Below are positions 12,756 to 13,522 of a stretch of 13,522 nt of DNA, in pieces. A model generated the notes under the pieces. The model made no database searches and had not been told where the DNA came from. It was given only the letters and a program-made list of their open reading frames with translations. The first letter of the stretch is position 1, and the number at the start of each line of letters is the position of its first letter. The stretch spans positions 1 to 13,522 of the forward strand of contig JAJRYD010000040.1 of the NCBI GenBank assembly GCA_024275955.1. The letters run 5' to 3'. The DNA is from Nitrospirota bacterium (GTDB lineage Bacteria > Nitrospinota_A > UBA7883 > JACRGQ01). Made by a program: the position numbers and the translations under genes.

Positions 12756-13358
12756 ATGATTGTAGATGCACCTAACCTTGCCTCGCTGTTTGTCAATATT
12801 AAAACCTCCTTCATGAAGGCTTTCGAGGCGGTTGAACCAAAGTGGCAAAAGATAGCAACCCTTGTACCGTCCACATCCAAAACAAACGACTATAAATGGT
12901 TAGGTACATGGCCAAAACTTCGCGAATGGCTCGGTGAACGGATCATAGAACGTCTTGCCGGTCACAGCTATTCAATAGCAAACAAGAAGTACACAGCCAC
13001 TATCGCTATTGATGCCGATGACATTGACGACGACAATATCGGCGGACTCGCTATACAGGCCGCCGACTCTGGACAGTCAGCCGCTGAATGGCCGGACGAT
13101 CTCGTTTTTCCGCTACTGGAAAACGGTTTTGGCAACTTATGTTTCGATGGCCAGCCATTTTTTGACATCGATCACCCTAACGGCGACGAAGGAGTTTTTT
13201 CCAACCTCGGCACTAAAAAGCTTAACGCCACCGACCTTGCCAAAGCAAAAGCCTCCTATGGTGATGGTCGTGAGAAATTACTCACGATGACGGACAGCAC
13301 CGGGCATAGGTTGAAGATACGGCCTAATCTTCTCGTCGTGCCGGTACAGCTAGTGTAG
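12576..13358 (+). CDS. Mu gpT-like major head subunit with signal peptide and haem-c motif leader, 3'-truncated by IS630
   Basis: Residues from Met61 match the Mu gpT major capsid family from its usual start (compare MIVTPASIKALMTS of Mu). Clear blocks are KIATLVPSTS, YKWLGTWPKLREWLGER, ANKKYTATIAIDADDIDDDN, PLLENGFGNLCFDGQPFFDIDHP and IRPNLLVVPV. The first 60 residues are foreign: a textbook signal peptide (basic start, hydrophobic 4-20, SMAA near 25-28) then CNSCH at 43-47, a c-type haem attachment motif. AAAGGAG lies 10 nt before ATG 12576, while Met61 (12756) has none. The frame ends at VVPVQLV where Mu gpT continues VVPVGLEKAA, because an IS630 element entered at TA 13351. The product is very probably non-functional as capsid. 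Confidence 0.8.
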   Translation: MKYIALFLVTAVIAVFGFGISPAESMAAEWPIFSASAKGVVACNSCHFVGSFSMLPLTLGMIVDAPNLASLFVNIKTSFMKAFEAVEPKWQKIATLVPSTSKTNDYKWLGTWPKLREWLGERIIERLAGHSYSIANKKYTATIAIDADDIDDDNIGGLAIQAADSGQSAAEWPDDLVFPLLENGFGNLCFDGQPFFDIDHPNGDEGVFSNLGTKKLNATDLAKAKASYGDGREKLLTMTDSTGHRLKIRPNLLVVPVQLV

Positions 13359-13373
13359 TGTCTCATGTAACAC

Positions 13374-13401
13374 TTAACTGTTAGATAAGTTCTGATATAA
13401 T
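13374..13401 (+). promoter_or_regulatory. Promoter of the IS630 transposase
   Basis: TTAACT (13374-13379) and a perfect TATAAT (13396-13401) are 16 bp apart, directly before the transposase ATG at 13408. The short distance implies a very short or absent leader. The near-palindrome 13372-13390 overlaps the -35 box and could serve as a transposase or repressor site. Confidence 0.45.
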
Positions 13402-13407
13402 CCGTGC

Positions 13408-13522
13408 ATGGCTTCATGTTGTCCGGCTTTACCTCTAACCTCGCTAGATCGTGCAATACTAAAACAGTGGGTGCGTTCTGTTAAGACGCAACAACGAGTG
13501 GCATTTCGTTCCCGCATTATTA
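13408..13522 (+). CDS. IS630-family transposase, N-terminal part (runs off window)
   Basis: The 38 codons visible read MASCCPALPLTSLDRAIL then KQWVRSVKTQQRVAFRSRII. The second part fits the start of IS630-family transposases, which have the pattern L..WVR..TT.QR...RARIVL before an HTH. DDE catalytic residues lie beyond the window. No good ribosome site precedes the ATG. Confidence 0.7.
   Translation, partial: MASCCPALPLTSLDRAILKQWVRSVKTQQRVAFRSRII

Larger units (their letters stand above)
9622..13352 (+). mobile_element. Mu-like prophage head-module fragment
   Basis: Six genes in one direction follow the Mu head-gene order: gpF C-terminus, a small gene, gpG, gpI/gpZ, a decoration-type protein and gpT. 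Most junctions are 4-bp ATGA overlaps or gaps under 20 bp. No terminase, portal, transposase A/B, tail or lysis genes are inside the window. The left edge is a truncated gpF reading frame opening after a stop at 9619. The right edge is an IS630 insertion in gpT. It cannot form particles by itself; what lies past 13522 is unknown. Confidence 0.8.
13351..13522 (+). mobile_element. IS630-family insertion sequence, left part
   Basis: The gpT frame breaks at a TA (13351-13352), the target dinucleotide of IS630/Tc1-type elements, and an IS630-type transposase begins at 13408. The terminal sequence includes AGTGT (13357-13361)/ACACT (13370-13374) and a near-perfect palindrome ACTTA...TAAGT (13372-13390). 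The other end lies beyond the window. I infer the exact boundary from where gpT similarity stops. Confidence 0.65.

Noticed and set aside
12756-13358. Treating gpT as starting at 12756 and dismissing the upstream codons
   Set aside because: There is no ribosome site before 12756, while ATG 12576 has AAAGGAG, and the upstream 60 codons form a coherent signal peptide plus CXXCH.
1-13522. CRISPR array, restriction or defence gene cluster
   Set aside because: No regularly spaced repeats and no Cas, methylase or helicase-type frames were seen.

Overview
The window is a bacterial chromosome segment of mid G+C. A leftward housekeeping block gives way on the right to mobile DNA. The block tyrA-cmk-rpsA-sppA-typA resembles the tyrA-(aroA)-cmk-(ispH)-rpsA-sppA clusters I know from deltaproteobacterial and related Gram-negative lineages. 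I place the organism there only loosely; nothing in the window fixes a species.

Left part (1-6365, minus strand): tyrA (arogenate/prephenate dehydrogenase) overlaps cmk (CMP kinase) by 4 bp. After a 162-bp leader come rpsA (six-S1-domain ribosomal protein S1), sppA (short signal peptide peptidase, 9 bp after rpsA) and typA (BipA GTPase). They serve aromatic amino acid synthesis, pyrimidine nucleotide supply, translation initiation, membrane peptide turnover and ribosome/stress function. Middle part (6366-8697): an ArsR-type regulator (+) with an extended -10 promoter and a perfect palindrome before its start, a convergent rpmB (L28, four-Cys zinc form, -), and a divergent mgtE magnesium channel (+).

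Junction (8694-9621): a 163-bp MITE with 15-bp imperfect terminal inverted repeats and a 5-bp ATAAA target duplication sits on the mgtE stop codon. It is followed by a hairpin-bearing leader, a basic 102-codon gene of unknown function, a strongly structured G+C-rich segment that may be a non-coding RNA, and an orphan copy of the MITE end.

Right part (9622-13352, plus strand): a fragment of a Mu-like prophage head module in Mu order. It holds the C-terminal nuclease-like (PBECR2) end of a gpF-type minor head protein, an overlapping 57-codon gene missing from the supplied ORF list, gpG-like morphogenesis protein, gpI-like protease with an in-frame internal start for a gpZ-like scaffold, a capsid decoration-type protein, and the gpT-like major head protein. 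The gpT gene is doubly altered. Its 5' end carries an extra in-frame 180 bp, bounded by CATGA direct repeats, that encodes a signal peptide and a CXXCH haem-c motif. Its 3' end is cut at a TA by an IS630-family element whose transposase starts at 13408 and runs off the window. The module is therefore a decaying prophage remnant, and the capsid protein/cytochrome-leader fusion is its strangest feature.
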